Below are positions 32,429 to 42,200 of a DNA stretch of 64,000 bases, piece after piece. Source of the stretch: Mycobacterium sp. D16R12. Lineage in GTDB: Bacteria; Actinomycetota; Actinomycetes; Mycobacteriales; Mycobacteriaceae. How positions within the stretch are numbered: the stretch's first letter is position 1; each line of letters begins with the position of its first letter. Made by a program: the position numbers and the translations under genes. The notes under the pieces were generated by a model. That model was not told where the DNA came from. It did no database searches and worked only from the letters and a program-made list of their open reading frames with translations. The DNA is taken from positions 124,001-188,000 of the forward strand of contig NZ_MAFC01000025.1 of assembly GCF_002013465.1 (NCBI RefSeq). The letters are read 5' to 3'.

Positions 32429-33220
32429 GTGACCGACACGGTGCGACACTCCGGCCAGCTTGGGGATGATCCGCGTGCGGGAAGACCGTCGACGGTGGTG
32501 ATTTTCGGCGGCCGTAGCGAAATCGGGCTGGAAGTGGCTACTCGCCTCGCACCGGGAAACACCGTGGTGCTCGCGGCGCGCCGGGCCGATGACCTGCAGG
32601 ACGAGGAACGACGCGTCCGTGACGCCGGTGCCGTTGCCGTGGACTGCGTCGAGTTTGACGCCGGCCGGCTCGACAGCCACGAATCGGTGTTGGCCGCCAT
32701 CATCGAGCGACGTGGAGCCATCGACGTGGCAGTGCTCGCGTTCGGGCTGCTCGGTGATCAGGCGCAGGCGGAAACAGATCCCGCTCATGCGGCGGCCATC
32801 GTGCACATCGACTACGTGGCACAGGTCGCCTTGTTGACCCAGTTGGCGGTTCGCATGCGCGGCGCCGGGCGCGGCGCGCTGGTGGTGTTCTCATCGATCG
32901 CCGGATGGCGGGTGCGGCGCGCCAACTACGTGTACGGGTCCGCCAAGGCCGGGCTGGACGGTTTCGCGAGCGGGCTGGCCGACGCCCTGCACGGTTCCGG
33001 TGTGCACCTGCTGATCGCGCGCCCCGGCTTCGTGATCGGACGGATGGCGGCGGGCATGTCACCGGCACCCTTGGCGAGCACACCCCCGCAGGTCGCGGAG
33101 GCCACGGTGCGGGCCCTGCGCCGCGGAAAGCGCACCGTGTGGATTCCGGGAGCACTGGGAACGTTGGCATTCATCATGCGGTGGGTACCGTCGTCTGTAT
33201 GGCGCAGAATGCCGCGATGA
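32429..33220 (+). CDS. Short-chain dehydrogenase/reductase (Rv2073c-like)
   Basis: 263 residues with the Rossmann motif VVIFGGRSEIGLEVATRLA, catalytic Ser in LVVFSSIAGW and YxxxK in NYVYGSAKAGLDGF. The C-terminus LIARPGFVIGRMAAGMSPAP resembles DprE2-like decaprenyl-phosphoryl sugar reductases and related mycobacterial SDRs, but I would not name a substrate. It is joined to cobL by an ATGA overlap; whether it serves cobalamin synthesis is unknown. The same order (Rv2073c-cobL) is found in M. tuberculosis. Confidence 0.88.
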   Translation: MTDTVRHSGQLGDDPRAGRPSTVVIFGGRSEIGLEVATRLAPGNTVVLAARRADDLQDEERRVRDAGAVAVDCVEFDAGRLDSHESVLAAIIERRGAIDVAVLAFGLLGDQAQAETDPAHAAAIVHIDYVAQVALLTQLAVRMRGAGRGALVVFSSIAGWRVRRANYVYGSAKAGLDGFASGLADALHGSGVHLLIARPGFVIGRMAAGMSPAPLASTPPQVAEATVRALRRGKRTVWIPGALGTLAFIMRWVPSSVWRRMPR

Positions 33221-34467
33221 GTCCCCCGGGCGAAGAGCGTCGAGCACAGTTGATCACCGTGGTCGGGATAGGTGCGGACGGGGTCGACGGGCTGTCCATG
33301 CGTTCACGCCATGAATTGCAGCGTGCATCAGTCATTTTCGGCTCACTGCGCCAGCTGGAACTGCTCGCTGCGGAATCCCTGGCTGCCGAATGCCGCGTCT
33401 GGCCCTCGCCGCTGCTGCCCGCGCTGTCCACCATGTTCGACGGTCTCGGCGACGTCCACGTTCTGGCCAGTGGTGACCCCATGTTGCACGGCGTCGGTAC
33501 CACGTTGACCCGGCTGTTTGGCGGCGATCGGGTGCGGGTGTTCCCGCATGTGTCCAGTGTGTCGTTGGCCTGCGCCCGAATGGGTTGGGCGGTGAACGAT
33601 GTCGAGGTCATCAGCCTGGTGAACGCGCCGGTCGATTCGGGCCGCCGGTACGGCGGGCGGGCCGTGGTGCTCAGCCGCAATGCCAACACTCCGGGGGACC
33701 TGGCGCGAGCCCTGGCCGGCTCCGAGCTTGGCGCTTCACAACTGACGGTCTGGGAACAGCTGGGTGGTGCGGCCGAGCGCTCGTTCGGCGGTGCCGCCGG
33801 TAGTTGGACCCATTCGCCCGGCGACGCGCTGAATGTCATTGCCGTCGAATATGTTCCGGCAGCGGAGGGCATCGTCCTACCGCTGGCCACGGGGCTGCCG
33901 GAGGGCGTGTTCGAACACGATGGACAGATCACCAAGCGGGAGATCCGCGCGGTCACTTTGTCATCGCTGGCGCCGAGGCCGGGTCAGCGGCTGTGGGACG
34001 TGGGCGCGGCGTCGGGCAGCGTCGCGATCGAATGGTCGCGTAGTGGTACCGGATGTAGTGCCTCGGCCTTCGAGATCGAGCCGTCGCGGCGGGCCGCGAT
34101 CACCGCCAACGCGACGAAGTTCGGCGTCGATATCGAGGTTTTCGGTTCGGCACCAGATGATTTCGAACAGGCCAGGGCCCCGGACGCGATTTTCGTCGGT
34201 GGCGGCGTCACCGCCCCCGGATTGCTTGAACACTGCTGGGAGCGGCTACCGAGCGGAGGCCGCATTGTCGTCAATGCGGTGACCGCGGAATCCGAAGCGC
34301 TTTTGTTGCAATGGTATTGCGGCCACGGCGGAGAGCTGCGCCGGTACCGCGTCGAGGATGCCACCGCACTCGGGGGCTTTACCAGCTGGAGGTCCCGGCT
34401 GCCTGTTACTCAATGGAGCGCGGAAAAGCCCGTGTCTGATGTCTTCCCGCAAGCGGGTCATCCATGA
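33217..34467 (+). CDS. cobL: Precorrin-6Y C5,15-methyltransferase (decarboxylating), CbiE-CbiT fusion
   Basis: 416 residues from the coupled ATG 33217; ATG 33199 is an in-frame alternative. The N-terminal CbiE half (LITVVGIGADGVDGLSMRSR, LASGDPMLHGVGTTLTRLFG) adds the C5 methyl. The C-terminal CbiT half begins near HDGQITKREIRAVTLS, with the SAM motif LWDVGAASGSVAIEWSR, and methylates C15 and decarboxylates. Close to M. tuberculosis CobL. It overlaps cobM by 4 bases. Confidence 0.94.
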   Translation: MSPPGEERRAQLITVVGIGADGVDGLSMRSRHELQRASVIFGSLRQLELLAAESLAAECRVWPSPLLPALSTMFDGLGDVHVLASGDPMLHGVGTTLTRLFGGDRVRVFPHVSSVSLACARMGWAVNDVEVISLVNAPVDSGRRYGGRAVVLSRNANTPGDLARALAGSELGASQLTVWEQLGGAAERSFGGAAGSWTHSPGDALNVIAVEYVPAAEGIVLPLATGLPEGVFEHDGQITKREIRAVTLSSLAPRPGQRLWDVGAASGSVAIEWSRSGTGCSASAFEIEPSRRAAITANATKFGVDIEVFGSAPDDFEQARAPDAIFVGGGVTAPGLLEHCWERLPSGGRIVVNAVTAESEALLLQWYCGHGGELRRYRVEDATALGGFTSWRSRLPVTQWSAEKPVSDVFPQAGHP

Positions 34468-35219
34468 CGGTCTATTTCATCGGTGCCGGACCGGGCGCGG
34501 CCGATCTCATCACGGTGCGCGGGCAGCGGATCCTGCAGCGGTGCCCGGTCTGCCTGTACGCGGGATCGATCATGCCGCGTGACCTCTTGGACGAGTGCCC
34601 GCCGGACGCCCGGATCATCGACACCGGGCCACTGACCTTGGATGCGATCATCGAGGAGATATCCGGCGCCGACGCACAAGGGCTGGATGTTGCTCGGCTG
34701 CACTCGGGTGACCCCTCGCTGTACAGCGCGGTCGCCGAACAATGCCGTCGGCTGGATGTCCTCGGTATCGGCCATGAGATCGTGCCGGGTGTTCCGGCCT
34801 TCGCCGCCGCCGCGGCGGCATTGGGCACCGAGCTCACCGTCCCCGGCCTCGCGCAAACCGTGATGATCACCCGGGTTTCGACGTTGTCCACCGCGATGCC
34901 CGCCGGCGAAGATCTGCGCACCCTGGCCGCGCCGGGGGCGACACTGGCGTTGCACCTGGCGGCGGCTCAAATTGACACCGTCGTGGCCGATCTCGTCGCC
35001 GGGGGATACCCGCTGCAGACGCCGGCCGCTGTGGTGGCGTATGCCAGCTGGCCATCAGAGGTCATCCTTCGCGGCACCCTTGCGGACATCGCCGGGCAGA
35101 TGAGGGATGCGGGGATCACCAAGACGGCGGTCATCTTTGTCGGGAAGGTGCTTGCCGCAGAGGGTTTTACCGACAGTTATCTGTATTCGGCGGGTCGTCG
35201 TAGAGGGGCTTCGCACTGA
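34464..35219 (+). CDS. cobM: Precorrin-4 C11-methyltransferase
   Basis: 251 residues of the tetrapyrrole methylase family: VYFIGAGPGAADLITVRGQR at the N-terminus, VARLHSGDPSLYSAVAEQCR in the middle and VPAFAAAAAALGTELTVPG for the SAM pocket. It methylates precorrin-4 at C11 on the aerobic B12 path. It shares one base of its stop with the cobK start (TGATG). Confidence 0.95.
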   Translation: MTVYFIGAGPGAADLITVRGQRILQRCPVCLYAGSIMPRDLLDECPPDARIIDTGPLTLDAIIEEISGADAQGLDVARLHSGDPSLYSAVAEQCRRLDVLGIGHEIVPGVPAFAAAAAALGTELTVPGLAQTVMITRVSTLSTAMPAGEDLRTLAAPGATLALHLAAAQIDTVVADLVAGGYPLQTPAAVVAYASWPSEVILRGTLADIAGQMRDAGITKTAVIFVGKVLAAEGFTDSYLYSAGRRRGASH

Positions 35220-35968
35220 TGCAAGCACTAAGGAGGGTCTTGATCCTCGGAGGTTCGGCGGAGGCGCGCGAACTGGCCGAACGCCTTGCACCCCGGTTCG
35301 ACGTCACCACCTCGCTCGCGGGCCGGGTGCGCAACCCGGCGGTACCGGCGGGCGGGCTGCGCATCGGAGGTTTCGGTGGCGAGGCAGGTCTACGGAAATG
35401 GTTGTTGGACAACAACATCGATGCGGTGATCGATGCCACCCATCCATTCGCCGCGACGATCACGGAGAACGCCGCCGCGGCGTGCGGGCGGCTGGGCATC
35501 CCCCACCTTGTTCTGCGCCGTCCGCCCTGGCCGGCAGGCGATGCGTCGGTGGTGTCCTCGGCGGCCGAGGCCAAGGATGCGGTGGTGGCGCAGGGTTTTT
35601 CGCGGGTGTTCCTGACCTCGGGGCGCTCGAGCATTGGGGCGTTCCTGTTTTCGGACGCCTGGTTCTTGATTCGCGTGGTGGAGCCGGTGCCCGTCGACGA
35701 GCTACCCGAGCGGCACCATGTGTTGTTGTCGCGCGGGCCGTACTCGCTCGACGAGGAAACCGAGCTCATGCGCCAGTATGAGATCGAGGTTCTGGTCACC
35801 AAGAACAGCGGGGGAACGATGACCTCGGCCAAGTTGGAAGCCGCTGCGGCGCTGGGCATTCCCGTCGTGATGATCGACAGGCCGGCACTACCGGAGAACG
35901 TCTGCACGGTGACCACCGTGGACGCGGCGCAGCAGTGGGTTACTGAGCGGGATACCGCCGAGGCGTGA
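35219..35968 (+). CDS. cobK: Precorrin-6A reductase
   Basis: 249 residues. LILGGSAEARELAERLAPRF at the N-terminus and VIDATHPFAATITENAAAAC, then VLVTKNSGGTMTSAKLEAA, are hallmarks of CobK/CbiJ. It reduces precorrin-6A to 6B with NADPH. It overlaps the convergent cobIJ gene by 29 bases at their 3' ends. It is the last gene of the plus-strand SDR-cobL-cobM-cobK run. Confidence 0.94.
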   Translation: MQALRRVLILGGSAEARELAERLAPRFDVTTSLAGRVRNPAVPAGGLRIGGFGGEAGLRKWLLDNNIDAVIDATHPFAATITENAAAACGRLGIPHLVLRRPPWPAGDASVVSSAAEAKDAVVAQGFSRVFLTSGRSSIGAFLFSDAWFLIRVVEPVPVDELPERHHVLLSRGPYSLDEETELMRQYEIEVLVTKNSGGTMTSAKLEAAAALGIPVVMIDRPALPENVCTVTTVDAAQQWVTERDTAEA

Positions 35969-37427
35969 ACACCTGAGGCCCGGAATCGGTCTCCTGCCAC
36001 TGCGTCTGTGAGGACCCGACGATCAGCAGGGTGCGCATGTCAACCTCTGACGGGTCGAGCTCACCCAGCGTCGTCACCCGCACCGATTCTCCCGCACCGC
36101 CGACATCGCGTCCCAGCACGACAGGCGTCGCCGGGTCGCGGTGTTCCAGCAGCACATCGCGCATGGATGCGACCTGCCATGTCCGCGACTTCGAGGCCGG
36201 GTTGTACACGGCGAGCACGAGATCAGCCGCCGCCGCGGCACGCAGGCGGGACTCGATGATCTCCCATGGTTTGAGACGATCAGACAGCGATATCACCGCA
36301 TAGTCATGGCCCAGGGGAGCCCCCACCCGGCTGGCTACGGCCTGCGCCGCCGTCATCGCCGGGAGCACCCGCACCGTGACATCGGGCCATGCGCGGGCCT
36401 CTTCCATCACTGCCGCGGCCATCGCGAACACGCCAGGGTCGCCAGAGGACACCACGGCGACTCGGCGGCCACCTGCCGCGAGTTTGAAGGCCAGCTCGGC
36501 GCGTGCGGGTTCGTCGCGGTTGTCGCTGGCGTGACGAACCTGGCCGTCTCGCGCGGCGAGGCGATCCAGGTATGGGCCGTAGCCGATGAGGTCGGTGGCG
36601 CGCGCCAGTTCCTGCCGCACCTCGGTGGTGGTCCAGTCGTGGTGGCCCGGGCCCAAACCCACCACCGTCACCAACCCGTCGAGCCGGGTGTCGGCGGTGG
36701 GTTGCGCCCCGGGAATCAGGACCAGTGAGAAGTACGGTACCGAGGACGGATCGACATCGGCGGCGGGCAATACCCGTTGCGCCGCGGTGCTGGCCCGTTC
36801 CACGTAGTACGCCCGGTCCAACATCCCGGAGGTGTCCAACGCCTGCCGGACGGCGCCGTATGAGCGGCCCAGCTTCATGATGACCGCGGCGCCTCGATAT
36901 TTGAGATCGGCAAGCCTGCTTGCGATCTCGTCGGCAGGCAAGGTGCCGGGGATGACGGTGAGAATCTCGTCGCCCTCGACCAGGGGCGTCCCCGTCGCCG
37001 CGGAGGCAGCGCTGACCGACGTCACGCCGGGGATGATGACCGCATCGAACCTATCGGTCAGGCGACGGTGCATGTGCATGTACGAGCTGTAGAACAGCGG
37101 ATCGCCCTCGGCCAGCAACGCCACGTTGCGGCCGGAATCCAAATGGGCGGCAATCCGATTCGCAGACTCTTCGTAGAAATCATCGATGGCGCCGCGGTAT
37201 CCGCCCGGATGCGCTGTCGTCTCGGTGGTCACCGGGTAGACGAGGTGCTCCTCGATCTGGCCGGGCCGCAGATACGGCTGCGCGATCGAGCGGGCGATGC
37301 TGCGGCCATGCCGCGCGCTGTGGAACGCCACCACATCGGCCTCGCCGATCAGTCGGGCCGCCTTGACGGTCACCAGTTCGGGATCACCGGGGCCAAGGCC
37401 GACACCCCACAGGGTTCCTCTGCTCAT
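35940..37427 (-). CDS. cobIJ: Fused precorrin-2 C20- and precorrin-3B C17-methyltransferase
   Basis: 495 residues made of two tetrapyrrole methylase domains. The CobI half opens with LWGVGLGPGDPELVTVKAAR and has AEGDPLFYSSYMHMHRRL. The CobJ half begins near residue 250 with VTVVGLGPGHHDWTTTEVRQ and has VSSGDPGVFAMAAAVMEEA and VLAVYNPASKSRTWQ. The same fusion occurs in M. tuberculosis CobI (Rv2066). It catalyses two non-adjacent steps around CobG. It overlaps cobH by 4 bases. Confidence 0.95.
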   Translation of the reverse strand: MSRGTLWGVGLGPGDPELVTVKAARLIGEADVVAFHSARHGRSIARSIAQPYLRPGQIEEHLVYPVTTETTAHPGGYRGAIDDFYEESANRIAAHLDSGRNVALLAEGDPLFYSSYMHMHRRLTDRFDAVIIPGVTSVSAASAATGTPLVEGDEILTVIPGTLPADEIASRLADLKYRGAAVIMKLGRSYGAVRQALDTSGMLDRAYYVERASTAAQRVLPAADVDPSSVPYFSLVLIPGAQPTADTRLDGLVTVVGLGPGHHDWTTTEVRQELARATDLIGYGPYLDRLAARDGQVRHASDNRDEPARAELAFKLAAGGRRVAVVSSGDPGVFAMAAAVMEEARAWPDVTVRVLPAMTAAQAVASRVGAPLGHDYAVISLSDRLKPWEIIESRLRAAAAADLVLAVYNPASKSRTWQVASMRDVLLEHRDPATPVVLGRDVGGAGESVRVTTLGELDPSEVDMRTLLIVGSSQTQWQETDSGPQVFTPRRYPAQ

Positions 37428-38050
37428 TCTTGATCGCTCGCAATCGCGTTGACCGCGGCGGCGGCCATTGCGCTGCCGCCCCGTCGTCCCCGCACCAAGA
37501 GGTAGTCCATGCCGCGCGGACGGTCGATCAGCTCTTGTTTGGACTGTGCCGAGCCGACGAAACCGACTGGGCCGCCCAGGACTGCCACCGGGGGAGCGAC
37601 CCCTTCGTCGATGAGTTCGAGGATGCGGAACAGGGCAGTGGGTGCATTCCCGATCGCGGCGACCGATCCCGGCAGCCGATCGGCCCAGAGGTCCACGGCG
37701 GCAGCCGATCTTGTGGTTCCGGTGCGCTGGGCCAAGTCCGCGGCGCGCGGATCGGCCACCAGGGACACCACCTCGTTATCGGCGGGTAGGCGCAAGCGGG
37801 TGATCCCAGCCGCGACCATCGACGAATCACACAGGATGGGGGCACCTGCGTCCAGGGCCGCCCGGGTGCGCGTCACTACGGCGGGGGAGAAGGCGATTTC
37901 GCCGGGCAGATCCACTTGCCCGCAGGTGTGAATGAGCCGGACCACCACGCGCGCGACGTCATCGGGGAATGCCGACAGGTCGGCCTCGGCCCTGATGGTC
38001 GCGAACGATTGCCGATAGATCTCGGCTCCGTCTCGCACGTAGTCCAGCAC
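37424..38050 (-). CDS. cobH: Precorrin-8X methylmutase
   Basis: 208 residues. VARVVVRLIHTCGQVDLPGE carries the catalytic His of CobH/CbiC; AGAPILCDSSMVAAGITR and AIGNAPTALFRILELIDEG, then PVGFVGSAQSKQELIDRP, are family signatures. It moves a methyl group from C11 to C12 to give hydrogenobyrinate. It lies 9 bases after cobG and overlaps cobIJ, so cobG-cobH-cobIJ is one operon. Confidence 0.95.
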   Translation of the reverse strand: MLDYVRDGAEIYRQSFATIRAEADLSAFPDDVARVVVRLIHTCGQVDLPGEIAFSPAVVTRTRAALDAGAPILCDSSMVAAGITRLRLPADNEVVSLVADPRAADLAQRTGTTRSAAAVDLWADRLPGSVAAIGNAPTALFRILELIDEGVAPPVAVLGGPVGFVGSAQSKQELIDRPRGMDYLLVRGRRGGSAMAAAAVNAIASDQE

Positions 38051-38059
38051 GCGCTAACC

Positions 38060-39208
38060 CTACGGGTGCCGCTCCAGCGGTCGATAACCCAGCTCCGTCG
38101 CCACCAGCACCTGGCCCGTGGCGGGGGAGCCGCACGCCCGGGGACAGCCAACCCAGTGCCGATGCACCGGGGAATGGATACCGCTGGCGATCTCCTCGGC
38201 CACTTCGAGCCGTACATCCGCGTGCACATCGGCCCGAGAGCGCCCACATCCCGGTAGCCCGGTGCACGAACTTGCGTTGAGCCACGGGGAGCGCTCGTCG
38301 AACACCAGGCCCAGGGGTGCCAGCACCCGCAGTACCACGTCCGCGTCTTCGTGGGGCAGGTCGCACAGCAGCACAGATCGCCACGGTGTGATCACGACAG
38401 GTTTTTCGGCGGCCGCCAACAGTGCCGCCACTCTCGCCGGTAGCTGACCCAACGGAACCGCGGCGCCCAGTGTCACCAACTCGCCGTCGGGCTGTTGCTC
38501 GATCCATCCCACGGGTGCACGCACGGCTGTCGTGGGCTGCTGCAGTCCTCCGATCAGCGTCTCGTCGATCGCCTCGGCAAGGGTCGCGGCGGCGTCTGGC
38601 AGTTCCGCCACCCGCCAGGCGTTCCCCCGAATGCGCACGAAGGTCTGTGCGATCGCGAGCACGCGTTCCACGGCGGCATCCGGGTCGTTGACACACACCG
38701 AGGTGGCGCGACCGTCAAGGATGACTCGCCACCCACCCGGTTCGTGCCGCAGCCCGATATCGGCGCCCATGGCCGCCATATCGGCGCGCCCGTCGTCGAG
38801 GCTGAACAAGAAACGACCCGGCAGCTCGGCGAGATCGGGAGAAGCGATCAGCCCGCGGTCCAGCGCGAGGACCAGTGGGCGCACGTCAGGGAAGTCGCCG
38901 GCCCGCCCCGACAGCGGTGAGGCCACGATGTTGCGCACCCGTTCATGGCTCGGCGACGGCAGCAGCCCGGCCTGCGATAAGAGGGTGCCCACCGCGTCCG
39001 CATCACGGATCGATCGAAGCTGAACATTGCCGCGGGAGGTCAGCTCCAACACCGGCGCGCCGTAGTCGCCCGCCGCCTCCGCCAACGCGGACAACTGCGC
39101 TGATGTGACCATTCCGCCGGGTAACCGGATGCGTGCCAGCGCTCCATCGGCAGCCTCGTGCAGACGCAGCGCACCGGGGCACGCGTCGTCGGCGCTGGAG
39201 CGGGTCAC
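38060..39208 (-). CDS. cobG: Precorrin-3B synthase (CobG)
   Basis: 382 residues of the nitrite/sulfite-reductase ferredoxin-like family. The 4Fe-4S/siroheme-type cysteines are in LNASSCTGLPGCGRSRADVH and HWVGCPRACGSPATGQVLVA. It uses oxygen to contract the ring, which marks the aerobic cobalamin route. The likely start is GTG 39208, and its upstream region is only 33 bases, shared with cobN. It is the first gene of the minus-strand cob operon. Confidence 0.92.
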   Translation of the reverse strand: MTRSSADDACPGALRLHEAADGALARIRLPGGMVTSAQLSALAEAAGDYGAPVLELTSRGNVQLRSIRDADAVGTLLSQAGLLPSPSHERVRNIVASPLSGRAGDFPDVRPLVLALDRGLIASPDLAELPGRFLFSLDDGRADMAAMGADIGLRHEPGGWRVILDGRATSVCVNDPDAAVERVLAIAQTFVRIRGNAWRVAELPDAAATLAEAIDETLIGGLQQPTTAVRAPVGWIEQQPDGELVTLGAAVPLGQLPARVAALLAAAEKPVVITPWRSVLLCDLPHEDADVVLRVLAPLGLVFDERSPWLNASSCTGLPGCGRSRADVHADVRLEVAEEIASGIHSPVHRHWVGCPRACGSPATGQVLVATELGYRPLERHP

Positions 39209-39241
39209 CTACTCACCGTAGGACTACGGTACGAATGTCCT

Positions 39242-42200
39242 GTGAGCAATGCCCCGATCCTGATTCTGTCGACATCCGACACCGACCTGCTGAGTGCGCG
39301 TGCCAGTGGTGCGAACTATCGATGGGCCAACCCTTCTCGTATCCACGTCGATGACCTGCCAGACCTGCTCGACGGGATGGGTGCGGTGGTCGTTCGTCTT
39401 CTCGGTGGCCGTCGCGGTTGGGAGGAGGGCATCGATGCCGTCATCGCCTCCGGAGTGCCGGCCGTCGTGGTCTCCGGTGAGCAGGCCCCCGATGCCGAGC
39501 TCATGGAATGCTCGACCGTCCCGGGCGGCGTCGCCCTGCAGGTCCACCGGTACCTGGCCGAGGGCGGGACGGCGAATCTGCAGCAGCTGCACGCCTTCTT
39601 GTCCGACACCGTCCTGATGACGGGGATCGGTTTCGAACCACCGACGACAAATCCGGCCTGGGGGGTGCTACAGCGGGCGGCCCGGAACACCGACGGTCCC
39701 ACCGTCGCGGTGCTGTACTACCGTGCCCAACAGCTGGCCGGAAACACCACGTACATCGAGGCTCTCTGCACCGCCGTTGAAGACCTTGGAGGACGAGCAC
39801 TCCCGGTGTACTGCGCCTCGCTGCGTACCGCGCCGGCGGAGCTTCTGGAGACGCTGGCGGCCGCCGATGCCATGGTGGTCACCGTACTGGCCGCAGGTGG
39901 TGCGACCCCGGCGGCCGTGGGAGCCGGAGGAGCCGACGACGAGTGGAATGTCGGACACCTTGCGGCCCTGGATATCCCGATCCTGCAGGGGCTGTGCCTG
40001 ACCAGCCCGCGAGACGATTGGGACGCCAACGACGACGGTATGAGCCCGTTGGACGTCGCGACCCAGGTCGCTGTCCCCGAGTTCGACGGGCGCATCATCA
40101 CCGTGCCCTTCTCGTTCAAGGAGATCGACAGCGACGGCCTTATCACCTACGTTCCCGATCCGGAGCGCTGCGCACGGGTGGCGGGTATCGCGTTGCGGCA
40201 CGCGAAACTTCGATCCATCCCCGCCGGTGAGCGTCGGATAGCGCTGGTGTTCTCCGCGTATCCCACCAAGCACGCCCGGATCGGCAACGCGGTGGGCCTG
40301 GATACTCCGGCAAGCGCGGTGGCGCTGCTGACCGCCATGCGTGCGGCCGGCTATGACGTGGGTGCCGACGGTGACATCCCTGGACTGCCCGCCACCGGTT
40401 GGCCCGCCACCGACGGGGACGGTGACACGCTGATTCACGCCCTCATCGAACGGGGCGGCCAAGATCCGGACTGGCTGACCGCGGAACAGCTGGCGGGCAA
40501 CCCTATTCGTGTACCGGCGCGACAGTACCGGGAATGGTTCTCCCGCCTGGCGCCTGGGCTCGCCGAGCAGGTGGTCGAACACTGGGGCCCGCCACCAGGG
40601 GAACTGTTCGTCGACACCAGCGTGAACCCCGACGGCGATATTGTGATTGCTGCGCTACAAGCAGGAAATGTTCTGCTCCTCGTGCAGCCACCTCGTGGAT
40701 TCGGGGAGAATCCGGTGGCCATCTACCACGACCCCGACCTGCCGCCCAGTCACCACTACCTCGCCGCGTACCGCTGGCTGTCGGCCGCGCGCGACGAGGG
40801 CGGGTTCGGCGCCGATGCACTGGTGCATTTGGGTAAGCATGGCAATCTGGAGTGGTTGCCGGGTAAAACCGTTGGCCTGTCGGCGGATTGTGCTACGGAC
40901 GCCGCCATCGGCGATCTGCCGCTCATCTATCCGTTCCTGGTGAACGATCCGGGCGAGGGCACCCAGGCCAAACGGCGCGCACACGCGACCCTGGTCGACC
41001 ACCTCATCCCACCCATGGCTCGCGCCGAAACCTATGGGGATATAGCGCGTTTGGAGCAACTGCTCGATGAGCACGCCAACATCTCGGCACTGGATCCGGC
41101 AAAACTACCGGCAATCCGCCAGCAGATCTGGACGCTCATGCGCGCGGCGAAGATGGACCACGACCTGGGGCTTCAGGATCGCCCTGACGAGGACGTCTTT
41201 GACGACATGCTGCTGCATGTCGATGGATGGCTGTGCGAGATCAAAGATGTGCAGATCCGCGACGGCCTGCACATTCTGGGCAGCGCGCCCGTCGGCGGAG
41301 CTCAGGTTGATCTGGTGCTGTCGATCCTGCGTGCCCGGCAGATGTGGGCGGGTGAACAATCGGTACCCGGATTGCGTCAGGCACTCGGGCTCGCTGAGGA
41401 CGGCACCGACGACCGTGTGCGCGTCGATAAGATTGACCAGCAGGCACATTCGCTGCTGACCGCGCTACAGGGCACGGACTGGAACCCCGATGCGGTGGGC
41501 GATCTCACCGATGACCCTCTGGTCGCACAGATCCTGCGGTTCGCGGCGACCGAGGTAGTGCCCAGACTGGACGGCACCAACGGCGAGATCGACGCGATCC
41601 TGCGTGCTCTGGATGGCCGCTTCATCGAGGCCGGGCCCTCCGGCTCGCCACTGCGGGGGCTCGTCAACGTGCTGCCGACCGGGCGCAATTTCTACTCGGT
41701 GGACCCCAAGGCGGTTCCGTCGAAGCTGGCCTGGGAGACCGGGCAGGCCATGGCGGACTCGTTGTTGGAGCGATACCGCACCGATTACGGAGATTGGCCG
41801 CGATCTGTCGGGCTGTCGATCTGGGGAACCTCGGCGATGCGGACCTCCGGTGACGATATCGCCGAAGTTCTTGCACTTCTGGGTGTTCGGCCGGTCTGGG
41901 ATGAGGCCTCCCGGCGCGTGGTGAGCCTGGAGGCGATCTCCCTGGCAGAACTCGGGCGCCCACGGATCGACGTCACGGTGCGTATCTCCGGATTCTTCCG
42001 CGATGCCTTCCCGCACGTGGTGACCATGTTCGATGACGCGGTCGCGCTGGTGGCGGGTCTCGAGGAGTCCGCCGAGCAGAACTATCTGCGAGCGCACGCC
42101 GAAGCGGATCGCGCCGAGCACGGGGATTGGCGGCGCGCCACCATGCGCATCTTCGGCTCCAAGCCTGGCACTTATGGCGCAGGACTACTTCAGCTCATCG

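Noticed and set aside
39209..39241. Cobalamin riboswitch between cobG and cobN
   Set aside because: Only 33 bases separate the start codons, far too short for the B12 aptamer.
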